This document shows, in pieces, positions 24,683 to 31,465 of a DNA stretch of 59,986 nucleotides. Numbering within the stretch: the stretch's first letter is position 1; each line of letters starts with the position of its first letter. The position numbers were made by a program, and so were the translations under genes. The notes under the pieces are model-generated. The model searched no databases, was not told where the DNA came from, and worked only from the letters and a program-made list of their open reading frames with translations. This stretch comes from Dehalococcoidia bacterium (GTDB lineage Bacteria > Chloroflexota > Dehalococcoidia > SM23-28-2): contig JAUWYP010000010.1 of NCBI GenBank assembly GCA_030615765.1, forward strand, positions 1-59,986. Direction: 5' to 3'.

Positions 24683-25130
24683 CCCTCACCGCCACGGAGT
24701 CGGTGACCTGCCGGCCGCTTGCCAGTACCAGGTCACTAAGAGTCGCGAAGAAGCGCCTGGCCACCCGCACCCACTCGTCCTCCACCTCCTCGCCGCTGCT
24801 CAATTTCTCTAGGGTATCGGAGAGCCCCTGGATTATCTGCTGTATGTCCGGGCTCGCCTGAACGCGCGGGACATCGGCGAGGCCGCTCAGCGCGCGGGCA
24901 GTCCATGCCAGGCTGTTGAACTGGTGCGCCCCGGCAGCGCCGAATTCACGCTTCCGCAATTGTCGCTCGCCCTTCAACGCCGCGTCAAGCAGCTTGGCTG
25001 CCTCAAGAAGAGCTGCTCTGTCCCTGGGCGAGTCCACTGAATCCTTGGACAGGGCAAACGATGCCCTGTCAGCTACAAACGCCAGCGTTGAGAGTCCGGA
25101 GATAGGGCTATGCCATCTTCCCCGCTCCAA
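24651..25130 (-). CDS. Helical protein of unknown function, first gene of cargo operon
   Basis: A 159-residue helical protein with no recognised domain. Segments such as DRAALLEAAKLLDAALKGE and IQQIIQGLSDTLEKLSSGEE look amphipathic. I start it at TTG 25130 because AAGGAGG lies six bases upstream. The frame is open to 25181, but that part would sit at the transcription start of the promoter at 25196-25223. Its 3' end overlaps the gluzincin-like gene by 32 bp. Confidence 0.55.
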   Translation of the reverse strand: MERGRWHSPISGLSTLAFVADRASFALSKDSVDSPRDRAALLEAAKLLDAALKGERQLRKREFGAAGAHQFNSLAWTARALSGLADVPRVQASPDIQQIIQGLSDTLEKLSSGEEVEDEWVRVARRFFATLSDLVLASGRQVTDSVAVRGEWTEPVRPA

Positions 25131-25195
25131 TGCTGTCCTCCTTTGTTGTCCTCCTTGCGGCCCCAATTGTGCGAGCGCCAACTCGCTTTCACTTT

Positions 25196-25223
25196 ATTAT
25201 CCCTCCGGCGGCCGTCTTGTCAA
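25196..25223 (-). promoter_or_regulatory. Promoter of the cargo operon
   Basis: Minus-strand TTGACA (25218-25223) and GATAAT (25196-25201) with a 16-bp spacer, about 70 bp before the TTG start at 25130 and after the portal gene stop at 25297. No GAAC-N4-GTTC box is present, so this operon seems independent of the SOS-type control of the virion genes. Confidence 0.65.
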
Positions 25224-25296
25224 GCATTTCCGCGCCGTCGCCCAAAAAACTACCGTAGGCGAAGGAACCATACCTTGCCCGCGCACGTGTGTCAAA

Positions 25297-26649
25297 CTAG
25301 CTCGCTTCCTCCCGCTCCCCCTTCTCTCGCTCTTCCTCCAGCCAGCGCTCGAACTCTGTCTCCGGGTCCTGCACCCCCAACTCGTCGGCGGCGCGACGGC
25401 GCGAGTGGATGCCCGCCGCCACCAGGCGCGCCTCGTCGTTCACCAGGCGGCTGCGGTCCTGAGGCAAGAGCGACCCCCAGACCACCCGCGTGCGGTAGGG
25501 GGCGTAGGACACGCCGGTGTTCTGCTCCAGGATGCGCAGGATCATCTCGTTGCGCCGCCGGTAGGCCACGCTCCGCAGCAGCCGCTTGCGCTGCACCTTC
25601 TTGAACAGGGGGTCCAGCTCCATCTGGAGCGCCACCCCCGATAGCCCCCCGCGGTTCTCCCCGAAGGCCGTGCGTGGCGATTCGCCCAGGTCGTGCAGGG
25701 TGCGGTACACCAGGTCGATGTAGTCGGCGTGCAGGCGTATGCCGCCACCCTGAAGCAGGTCGAGCAGGTAGGCGCGGGCCTTCTCCGGCAGCTCCCATAC
25801 CGCCCCCGGCTGCACCGCGATGTCCTGGGCCTCGGTGACGTTCTCCAGCACGGCGATCGGATTGCCGGAAAGCTCCAGGATCATCGAGAGCTGAGACATG
25901 GCCCGATTGAGCTCCCGCACCGACTCGCAGATGGCCCCGATGTCCGACACGCCCCAGAACTTCTTGGGCTCCCGCAGGTTGGGGAGGATGACGAAGGGGA
26001 TGAAGCCGTAGGGGTTGGCCTTCGACTCCAGCAGGTCGTTGTCCAGCCACAGCTCGAACTCCTGCTCTGTCCACACCTCCACCACCGTCGATTCCCGCCG
26101 CCGCCCCGACGAAGTCGGGGAGGGCTGGATGCCGTACAGCATCTGCACCTCTTCCGCCGATAGCTGGTAGCGGCTGGCCACCCGCCACACCCGGGTCACG
26201 TCGTCGCCCAGCCACCAGACGTAGAGACCCTGCACGTCCGGCGCTCCTACCCTCACCCGTCGCTCCAGGGGGTCCCAGGTCACCTTGAAGGCGGCATCGC
26301 CCAGGATGGAGCAGTCGACCTCTGTATCGAAGTCCAGTTGCTCCAGATTGTTGGCCTCGCATACCTCCCGCAGCGCGGCCTCGGCCCGCCGGGCCGCCTC
26401 GGCGGCCTCGGGCGAGCCGTCCACAGGGTCGACGGCGAACTTGAGGCCACTCATCACGTAAGACGCCGTCTTGTCGATGACGGTCTTGGCGTAGTTGAAG
26501 ATGAGGCGGCGCTCGCGACGGCGGGCCGGCTCTGGCCACTGCGTGCCCTGATAGAAGTCCAGGTTGTCGCGATAGGCCTTCAGCCGCCCCAGGTCCAGGC
26601 GAGCGAGCTGTTGGGGAAAGGTTAGCGTGTTCGTGCTTGAACTCCTCAT
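25297..26649 (-). CDS. Phage portal protein (SPP1 gp6-like)
   Basis: A 450-residue portal subunit that forms the ring at one capsid vertex. It contains DNLDFYQGTQWPEP near the N-terminus, RRLIFNYAKTVIDKTASYVM (a portal hallmark), VWTEQEFELWLD, NPYGFIPFVILPN, a central helix ESVRELNRAMSQLSMILELS, and the C-terminal RGGLSGVALQMELDPLFKKV with QRKRLLRSV. The length is normal for the family. ATG start with the ATGA overlap of the HTH gene stop. The usual downstream neighbour (scaffold) is displaced 4.5 kb by the cargo block. Confidence 0.88.
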   Translation of the reverse strand: MRSSSTNTLTFPQQLARLDLGRLKAYRDNLDFYQGTQWPEPARRRERRLIFNYAKTVIDKTASYVMSGLKFAVDPVDGSPEAAEAARRAEAALREVCEANNLEQLDFDTEVDCSILGDAAFKVTWDPLERRVRVGAPDVQGLYVWWLGDDVTRVWRVASRYQLSAEEVQMLYGIQPSPTSSGRRRESTVVEVWTEQEFELWLDNDLLESKANPYGFIPFVILPNLREPKKFWGVSDIGAICESVRELNRAMSQLSMILELSGNPIAVLENVTEAQDIAVQPGAVWELPEKARAYLLDLLQGGGIRLHADYIDLVYRTLHDLGESPRTAFGENRGGLSGVALQMELDPLFKKVQRKRLLRSVAYRRRNEMILRILEQNTGVSYAPYRTRVVWGSLLPQDRSRLVNDEARLVAAGIHSRRRAADELGVQDPETEFERWLEEEREKGEREEAS

Positions 26650-26924
26650 GGTCTCCCCCTTGTCAGAATGCGGAACACGGTGCGGCGGGAGACGCCGTAG
26701 CGCCGGGCCAGCATGTCCACCGACAGGCCCTGGCGTCGCCGCAGGCGGCGGATCTCCCGGTCGCGCCTCACGTTGAAGATCGCCCGAACTCCCCCCGGCT
26801 TGTCGTAGCGGCAGCGGGGCAGGGGACAGGTCAGGCAGGAGGGGTAGAGGTCACACCCTTCATCGTGATAGCGGGTGAATTCGGGCAGGGCGTCCTGCCG
26901 GACACGTTGCTGACCCTCGATCAT
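26646..26924 (-). CDS. Cys-rich helix-turn-helix phage protein
   Basis: A 92-residue protein with a cysteine cluster CDLYPSCLTCPLPRCRYD (Cys-x5-Cys-x2-Cys-x4-Cys, likely zinc-binding) and a C-terminal helix-turn-helix (DMLARRYGVSRRTVFRIL) like that of resolvases and small terminases. It sits between the large terminase and portal genes, with ATGA overlaps at both ends. It could be the DNA-recognition (small terminase-like) component or a regulator. I prefer ATG 26924, seven bases after GGAGG, over GTG 26930. Confidence 0.7.
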   Translation of the reverse strand: MIEGQQRVRQDALPEFTRYHDEGCDLYPSCLTCPLPRCRYDKPGGVRAIFNVRRDREIRRLRRRQGLSVDMLARRYGVSRRTVFRILTRGRP

Positions 26925-28330
26925 GCCCACACCTCCTCCCGCAGGCGACCGCGGGCGACCCGTGGCCGCACGTCCCGCGACGCCTCCAGCAGCAGGGCCA
27001 GGCTAATCAGATAGTCGTCGTGCCCCTGCGACGGCTCGACGAAGAAGTTCATCGTCCGGTTGGGCCGATAGGCCACGCGGGCTCGCTCCATCTCCCGCCA
27101 GAAGCAGCGATACTCCGGCGACCCGTCCTGGGCGTATACCTTCAGGCGGCCGCCGTTGACCGCTGCCAGCAGCTGGTAGCCCAGGCGCGACTTGCTCTCG
27201 CTGGAGAAGCGCACAGGCAGCACCACCCCCGGCTGCAGAGCCGTCGCCAGGAAGCGGGCCACCGTCTCCCCCAGGCCGGTGGCGTCCACCGCCACCCGCC
27301 GCACCCGCCAGACGTGGCCCAGGAGGTCTACCAGCCGTCCGTGGAGGAGGTCGTGCCGCTCGCCCTGGAAGCAGTAGTGCTCCACTACCTCCAGGCGTGG
27401 CTCCTGCACCAGGGCATCGCTGGGCGGGAAGACGAGGCGGCCGATGGTTAGGACGGTGGCGTCGTGGTCGTCAGCGGTCTGGCCGTCGCTCGCCTCCCCG
27501 CCGATGTCCAGGCCGGCGACGTACGTCTCGCCCGCAGTCGGCTGGCTCTGGCGGCTGTGCTCTCCCCGTAGCTGGGCCCGCTGGGAGGGGCTGAAAAGCC
27601 TGCCGCCGCCGGCGATCGGCTTCAGGCAGTACTGGGTGAGGAACAGGGGATGGTTCTCGCCCAGGCGCTGGCGCTCTCCCTCCACGTAGCGGCCGTAGGC
27701 CGGGTTGCATTCGGCCACCGCCTGCCAGTCGTACTGGAAGTGGCGGCGAATGCCGTCCTTGCGCTCCAGCTCCAGATTGGTCTCTCTGGCCTGCTCCAGG
27801 AGGGTGGAGTCGTCCCAGGGGGTGCCGTAGTAGACCGTGGTGGCGTTGGTAGTGGCCGCCATAGGGCGGAACTCCTTATCGAACTTCTCCTTGTCCACGT
27901 CCTGGGCCTCGTCCACCTCCAGGAGAAGCTGGGCAGTGTGACCGACGACATTGCTCTGAGGTTCGGCCGAGAGGAATACCTGACGTGCGCACCCCACCCG
28001 GATGATGTGCCCCTCCTCGCGGGTGCAGATGGCGGCCAGGCCGGCCTCGCCCAGGCGAGACCACAGCCGCCGCATGCTGATGCGGGCCTGGGGCTGGAAG
28101 GTGGGGGCGCACTTGATGGCGTCCACGTTCCAGCCCATGTGGGCGGTCAGCAGCAGAAGCTCCAATTGGGCCGACAGCTCGTTCTTGCCCGCCTGGCGGG
28201 CCATCATCACCGAGATGCTGTGGCCCCGCCGCTGGAAGACGCTGCGGGCGATCGCTCGCCCCGCCTCCACCTGATAGGGGCGCAGGCGGTGGCGCAGCCC
28301 CGTTCCGTCCTTACTTCTCTTTTTCATCAC
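26921..28330 (-). CDS. Phage terminase large subunit
   Basis: DNA-packaging motor and nuclease of 469 residues. ATPase: adenine-binding region RPYQVEAGRAIARS, a Walker A of the deviant type MMARQAGKNE (about 42-51) and Walker B LLLEVDEAQDVD with the catalytic Glu. Coupling motif: YYGTPW. Nuclease (from about residue 250): AGLDIGGE, RRVAVDATGLGE and GHDDYLISLALLL carry the acidic RNase H-like triad. Length and order are normal. ATGA overlaps with the XhlA-like gene upstream and the HTH gene downstream show translational coupling. Confidence 0.93.
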   Translation of the reverse strand: MMKKRSKDGTGLRHRLRPYQVEAGRAIARSVFQRRGHSISVMMARQAGKNELSAQLELLLLTAHMGWNVDAIKCAPTFQPQARISMRRLWSRLGEAGLAAICTREEGHIIRVGCARQVFLSAEPQSNVVGHTAQLLLEVDEAQDVDKEKFDKEFRPMAATTNATTVYYGTPWDDSTLLEQARETNLELERKDGIRRHFQYDWQAVAECNPAYGRYVEGERQRLGENHPLFLTQYCLKPIAGGGRLFSPSQRAQLRGEHSRQSQPTAGETYVAGLDIGGEASDGQTADDHDATVLTIGRLVFPPSDALVQEPRLEVVEHYCFQGERHDLLHGRLVDLLGHVWRVRRVAVDATGLGETVARFLATALQPGVVLPVRFSSESKSRLGYQLLAAVNGGRLKVYAQDGSPEYRCFWREMERARVAYRPNRTMNFFVEPSQGHDDYLISLALLLEASRDVRPRVARGRLREEVWA

Positions 28331-28551
28331 TGAAGGATCTTGATGATCACCTGAGTCAGTGCCGTCCCTGCCACCAGAAAGATGAGCCCGTTGACCCGCC
28401 CCTTCAGCTCGCCGATCTGCTGCTCCAGGTGGCGCAGCCGCTCCTCTACCACCGCTCGGAAGGAGTCGCCGCTGCTCGGCTTGGCGCTCTCCTTCTGGGC
28501 TTCCCGCTGGCGGCGGAACTGGGCCAGGGCTCTCTCCAGCTTGCTAGCCAT
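28327..28551 (-). CDS. XhlA-like holin-associated membrane protein
   Basis: A 74-residue protein: basic N-terminus, a coiled-coil helix (VVEERLRHLEQQIGELKGRV) and one C-terminal membrane helix (LIFLVAGTALTQVIIKIL). This is the layout of hemolysin XhlA, which works with holins in phage-like lysis. No holin partner or endolysin is visible, and its place before the terminase gene is unusual. It might act in packaging or membrane anchoring instead. Confidence 0.6.
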   Translation of the reverse strand: MASKLERALAQFRRQREAQKESAKPSSGDSFRAVVEERLRHLEQQIGELKGRVNGLIFLVAGTALTQVIIKILQ

Positions 28552-28876
28552 CGTGGGGAAACCCCTCGGGGTAGAGAGCGGTGCCGATGCCTCGTACCAC
28601 CCCGGCGATGCTGTCCGACAGCTCCCTCTGGGCCTTGCGCGACAGGCGGTACCTGGCGGCCACTGCCTTCACCAGAAGGTCGACGCCTTTCGCGACTAGC
28701 TGCATGTCTTGAGGACGTTCTTCCAGGGCTTCCTTCAGCCTTACGCGCAGGAGGGCGACCTCCTCGTCCAGCCCTTCGATCTGGCGGGCCTGCTCCCACT
28801 TTTCGGCCTCAGTGAGGGACTCCTGGTAGAAGCTTATCGGGTGCCGTCGCCGACCCGTCTTAGCGGCGCCGGCCAC
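28544..28876 (-). CDS. Phage-cluster helical protein, possible small terminase-associated protein
   Basis: A 110-residue, charged helical protein (FYQESLTEAEKWEQARQIEG, then LLRVRLKEALEERPQD and KGVDLLVKAVAARYRLS). No known motif is certain. Its place two genes before the large terminase would suit a small terminase or DNA-binding adaptor. It overlaps both neighbours by a few bases. Confidence 0.5.
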   Translation of the reverse strand: MAGAAKTGRRRHPISFYQESLTEAEKWEQARQIEGLDEEVALLRVRLKEALEERPQDMQLVAKGVDLLVKAVAARYRLSRKAQRELSDSIAGVVRGIGTALYPEGFPHDG

Positions 28877-29066
28877 GGCTAGACCCTCCTCTGCCAGGCG
28901 AGGGCAAGCCTTCTCCGCCCTCGGCGGACAGCACCTCCAGCAGACCGTGGATGGCGTCGGGGGGAAGCTTGGCCGCCGCTCGGCTGACCCCCAGCAATAG
29001 ATAGAGGGCGGCCAGTTCCCACTCTTTTCGTTCGATGGCTAGGGCCAGGGCTGACATCCCTTTCAT
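28860..29066 (-). CDS. Small phage-cluster protein
   Basis: A 68-residue protein with an N-terminal helix region (SALALAIERKEWELAALYLL) and a basic, Gly/Arg-rich tail. It starts with an ATGA overlap with the membrane protein upstream and ends inside the next gene. No family recognised. Confidence 0.5.
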   Translation of the reverse strand: MKGMSALALAIERKEWELAALYLLLGVSRAAAKLPPDAIHGLLEVLSAEGGEGLPSPGRGGSSRGRRR

Positions 29067-29428
29067 TCCTTTCGTTCGCTCCTATGGTTGAGGGCACGTA
29101 ATACCAGCAGTGAGACGAAGAGTGTCCCCAGGAAGGGCAGCGAGCGGGCCAGCAGCCAGGGAAACGGGGAAAGGAAGGGCATCTCCCCTCGCCAGCCCAG
29201 GTGATAGGTCGTGTACAAGGTCGAGAGGTAGAGGCTTTCCACCAGGGCCCCGGCGTTCACCAGGGCCAGGGCGGCAGCCCCGACGCGCCTCCGCAGCGTC
29301 TCCTGACGCCGCAGCACGTACAGAAGAAAGTAGAGGGCGTTGAAGCCCCCACAGAGGGCGGTGGTCAGGTCCTGGGCCACCGCTAGCGCATCGCCAAGGC
29401 CGTCCACTAATGCCTCCCATGGCCACAA
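29063..29428 (-). CDS. Small polytopic membrane protein, first gene of the phage-like operon
   Basis: A 121-residue protein with about three hydrophobic segments (ALCGGFNALYFLLYVL, VGAAALALVNAGALVESLYL and a C-terminal LPFLGTLFVSLLVLRAL). It is the first gene after the SOS-type promoter at 29510-29538. A holin-like or exclusion function is possible but unproven. Confidence 0.6.
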   Translation of the reverse strand: MWPWEALVDGLGDALAVAQDLTTALCGGFNALYFLLYVLRRQETLRRRVGAAALALVNAGALVESLYLSTLYTTYHLGWRGEMPFLSPFPWLLARSLPFLGTLFVSLLVLRALNHRSERKE

Positions 29429-29509
29429 TGGCCGCCCGTGGTAGAGTCACGATCGGTTTCCCTTTCGTAGTCTCGGTAGCTAGCGCCCCAGATCGTGCTA
29501 GCAGAGGAG

Positions 29510-29538
29510 AGAATAGAACATGCGTTCTCTACTGTCAA
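29510..29538 (-). promoter_or_regulatory. Phage-like operon promoter with SOS box
   Basis: Minus-strand TTGACA (29533-29538) and TATTCT (29510-29515) with a 17-bp spacer. The palindrome GAACGCATGTTC (29516-29527, plus-strand GAACATGCGTTC) lies in the spacer next to the -10. It fits GAAC-N4-GTTC, the LexA box of Gram-positive and related bacteria, so repression by LexA and induction by DNA damage are likely. Confidence 0.75.
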
Positions 29539-29672
29539 GAGGAGGCCGTCACGGGCGGGTCGGATGTAGGAGACGATGTATAAGGAGGCAAAAAATCTTC
29601 AAAGAGACATACCGAATTATGTAACACCGGGGGGCCAAGGTAATCTTAATTAGCATAAGGGTATGCCGTACC

Positions 29673-29705
29673 CGAGCCAATACCGAGCCCATACCGAGCT
29701 CACAC
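29673..29705 (+). repeat. Three tandem 11-bp repeats upstream of the TasA-like gene
   Basis: CGAGCCAATAC, CGAGCCCATAC and CGAGCTCACAC are directly adjacent, about 170 bp before the start of the TasA-like gene. An 11-bp period places them on one helix face, as for tandem response-regulator sites. GGGTATGCCGTACCC just upstream is an additional imperfect palindrome. Confidence 0.65.
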
Positions 29706-29872
29706 GCCGCGCCAGCGCCTGTGAGGGGAAGGAGGGAGAACGCAAGGCATGAAGGCTTTCAATTTTTCCTGTAGGTTGTCTATCCACTGATATCTTTTAC
29801 TCCTCCCCCTCAGGGGGCACACTCCCTTCATGTTTCCAGGGCCCCCGTGCGCGGTGAGGAAGGAGAGAAAAG

Positions 29873-30463
29873 ATGAGTAACCTAACACGCATCCTGCTGG
29901 TGCTTATGACCGTAGGTGTGGTCGCAAGCGGCGTGGGTGTGGCCAGCAACGCCATCTGGACGGACAGTGACGACGTCGACCCCAACCTCTTCACGACGGG
30001 GTCGGTGAGCCTATCGACCGACCCTATGAGCGCCCTGGTCACCTTCACTTCCGGGGCGCCGGGCCAGGACACAGGAGCCCAGGCGCTTACCGTCAGCAAT
30101 GATGGCACCATGGAGCTACGCTACGCCGTGACCATGACCGCCGACACCGAGGGCAAGGACCTGTACGCCGAGCTGGACCTGACCATCAAGACGGTGGACG
30201 TGACGACGCCGGAGACGCCGTGCAGCGAGTTCGACGGGACGACGCTCTACGGGCCCGCGCCTTTCCTGCTCACTGGCAACCTGATCGGTGACCCCACCCC
30301 GGGTATCCAGGGGGGTGAGAGGACGCTAGCTGCCAGCCCCGCCAGCGAGGACCTCTGCTTCAGGGTAGTCCTGCCGTCCGACGCTTCCAACGACGTCCAG
30401 GCTGCTTCCACTACGGCCGTCTTCACCTTCGAGTCCGAGCAGACCGCAAACAACCCCCCGTAG
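29873..30463 (+). CDS. TasA/CalY (camelysin)-like secreted protein with SipW-type signal
   Basis: A 196-residue exported protein. The N-terminus LTRILLVLMTVGVVASGVGV, followed by a SNAIWTDSD-type segment, is a SipW-dependent signal region, normally cut before the A-x-W/F segment. The mature part is beta-rich with SVSLSTDPMSALVTF and ALTVSNDGTMELRYAV, as in TasA/camelysin fibre subunits. AGGAGAG precedes the ATG. The signal peptidase gene follows, and a second SipW-type-signal protein comes after it, forming a surface-fibre operon-like locus. Confidence 0.8.
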   Translation: MSNLTRILLVLMTVGVVASGVGVASNAIWTDSDDVDPNLFTTGSVSLSTDPMSALVTFTSGAPGQDTGAQALTVSNDGTMELRYAVTMTADTEGKDLYAELDLTIKTVDVTTPETPCSEFDGTTLYGPAPFLLTGNLIGDPTPGIQGGERTLAASPASEDLCFRVVLPSDASNDVQAASTTAVFTFESEQTANNPP

Positions 30464-30631
30464 TAGCGGTGGCGAGAAGTCATAGGCGCACACCAGCGTC
30501 CCTGCTGGGCTAGGCTCCCTCATCTGAGGCGCGGCGAAAGACTCCTCCGCCTAGCCGAAAAGGTGCCGGGCGATGGTGCGCCTTGGCTTTTCTAGACAGG
30601 TGTCAGTGAACAGCGCATTAAGGAGGGATGC

Positions 30632-31378
30632 TTGAAGGGGAAACCGTCTTCGGGCCAGCCCTCGGCGGGGAGCAGGGCTCGGCTCTGGCTGCGGCGGTTC
30701 CTAACCGGCGGCGGCTATCTGGGCTTCGCCCTTTGCCTGGCCCTCCTGGGCCTGCTGCTGGCGGTAGCGGTGCCCAAGTTCTTCGGCTACGACAGCTTTG
30801 TCATCTACAGCGGCAGCATGGAGCCCACCGTCAAGGTGGGGTCGCTGCTGGTGACCAAGCCGGTGGCGGCCGAGAACCTTCAGGTGGGCGATGTGATCGT
30901 CTTTCGCCATCCGGAAAATCCCGACACCACCATCACCCATCGCATAGCGGGTATTCGGGAGGAGAACGGGGAGCGCATCTTCACCACCAAGGGCGACGCC
31001 AGCTCCAACCCCGATCCGCGGGAGGTGCGTCTGCAGGGCCAGGTGGGCAAGATGGCCTACGCCATCCCCTACCTGGGCTACCTGGTGGATTTCATCAAGA
31101 CCAGGGAGGGCGCCCTCCTCTTCTTGGTAGCGCCCGCCTTGGGTCTAGGACTAACGCACTTGTGGACGGTGAGGAAGAGGCGACAGGCTACGCCCGTCGA
31201 GGCTCAGGCCACGGAGGCGGAAGCTGCGGTCGCCTGTCCTTCCCAGCCCAGGCGCCGCCCTCCCACAGCAGCGAAATCACTGAAGACCGAGAGGGCTCTC
31301 TCTGGTCAAGTGCGTCGGCGGGCTACTGCCAGGACTCGCCCAGTCGCCAGCTTGAAGAGGGGCTCCGGTGATGGATGA
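30632..31378 (+). CDS. sipW: Signal peptidase I, SipW/ER type
   Basis: Membrane serine protease of 248 residues with one N-terminal membrane helix (about 28-48). The catalytic Ser62 lies in YSGSMEPT. His103 (TTITHRI) replaces the Lys of classical bacterial signal peptidase I, which is the archaeal/eukaryotic Ser-His type represented by SipW. KGDASSNPDP and the C-terminal helix (LLFLVAPALGLGLTHLW) complete the fold; a basic tail follows. It starts at TTG 30632, five bases after GGAGG; the ATG at 30628 is out of frame. It likely processes the TasA-like and FN3-DNRLRE proteins on both sides. Confidence 0.9.
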   Translation: MKGKPSSGQPSAGSRARLWLRRFLTGGGYLGFALCLALLGLLLAVAVPKFFGYDSFVIYSGSMEPTVKVGSLLVTKPVAAENLQVGDVIVFRHPENPDTTITHRIAGIREENGERIFTTKGDASSNPDPREVRLQGQVGKMAYAIPYLGYLVDFIKTREGALLFLVAPALGLGLTHLWTVRKRRQATPVEAQATEAEAAVACPSQPRRRPPTAAKSLKTERALSGQVRRRATARTRPVASLKRGSGDG

Positions 31379-31465
31379 TGCGCTACTTAAGGTCGATGAA
31401 GGTTAGTTGCAGCCAAGACGGCTTCTCTCCGGGCAGCGACGGGACGCAGGGAGGTGTAATGGAGA

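Larger units (their letters stand above)
14636..29538 (-). mobile_element. Phage-derived particle gene cluster with cargo
   Basis: A block of overlapping minus-strand virion genes: small membrane proteins, XhlA-like protein, large terminase, HTH protein, portal, scaffold, major capsid protein, decoration/fibre proteins, adaptor, tail hub and spike. Two SOS-type promoters (29510-29538 and 20797-20826) drive it. A 4.5-kb cargo block (20.8-25.2 kb) separates portal from scaffold. Integrase, excisionase, CI-like repressor, replication genes, tape measure, tail tube and endolysin are not visible, and I found no flanking direct repeats by eye, so the limits given are only those of recognisable genes and promoter. 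It may be a short-tailed prophage remnant or a domesticated element. Confidence 0.85.
29429..29872. other. Intergenic region between phage-like operon and surface-fibre genes
   Basis: A 444-bp divergent gap. The left third holds the SOS-type promoter. The middle is AT-richer than its surroundings (29577-29670) and ends in three 11-bp repeats. The right third is the leader of the TasA-like gene, with a GC-rich possible hairpin but no riboswitch that I recognise. Confidence 0.6.

Noticed and set aside
29710-29872. Possible c-di-GMP riboswitch in the leader of the TasA-like gene
   Set aside because: A few words recall the GEMM class, but the conserved core and tetraloop-receptor pattern could not be matched.
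14093-29872. Attachment-site direct repeats flanking the phage element
   Set aside because: I compared both flanks by eye and found no convincing repeat, and no tRNA gene or integrase is nearby. A computed repeat search could change this.
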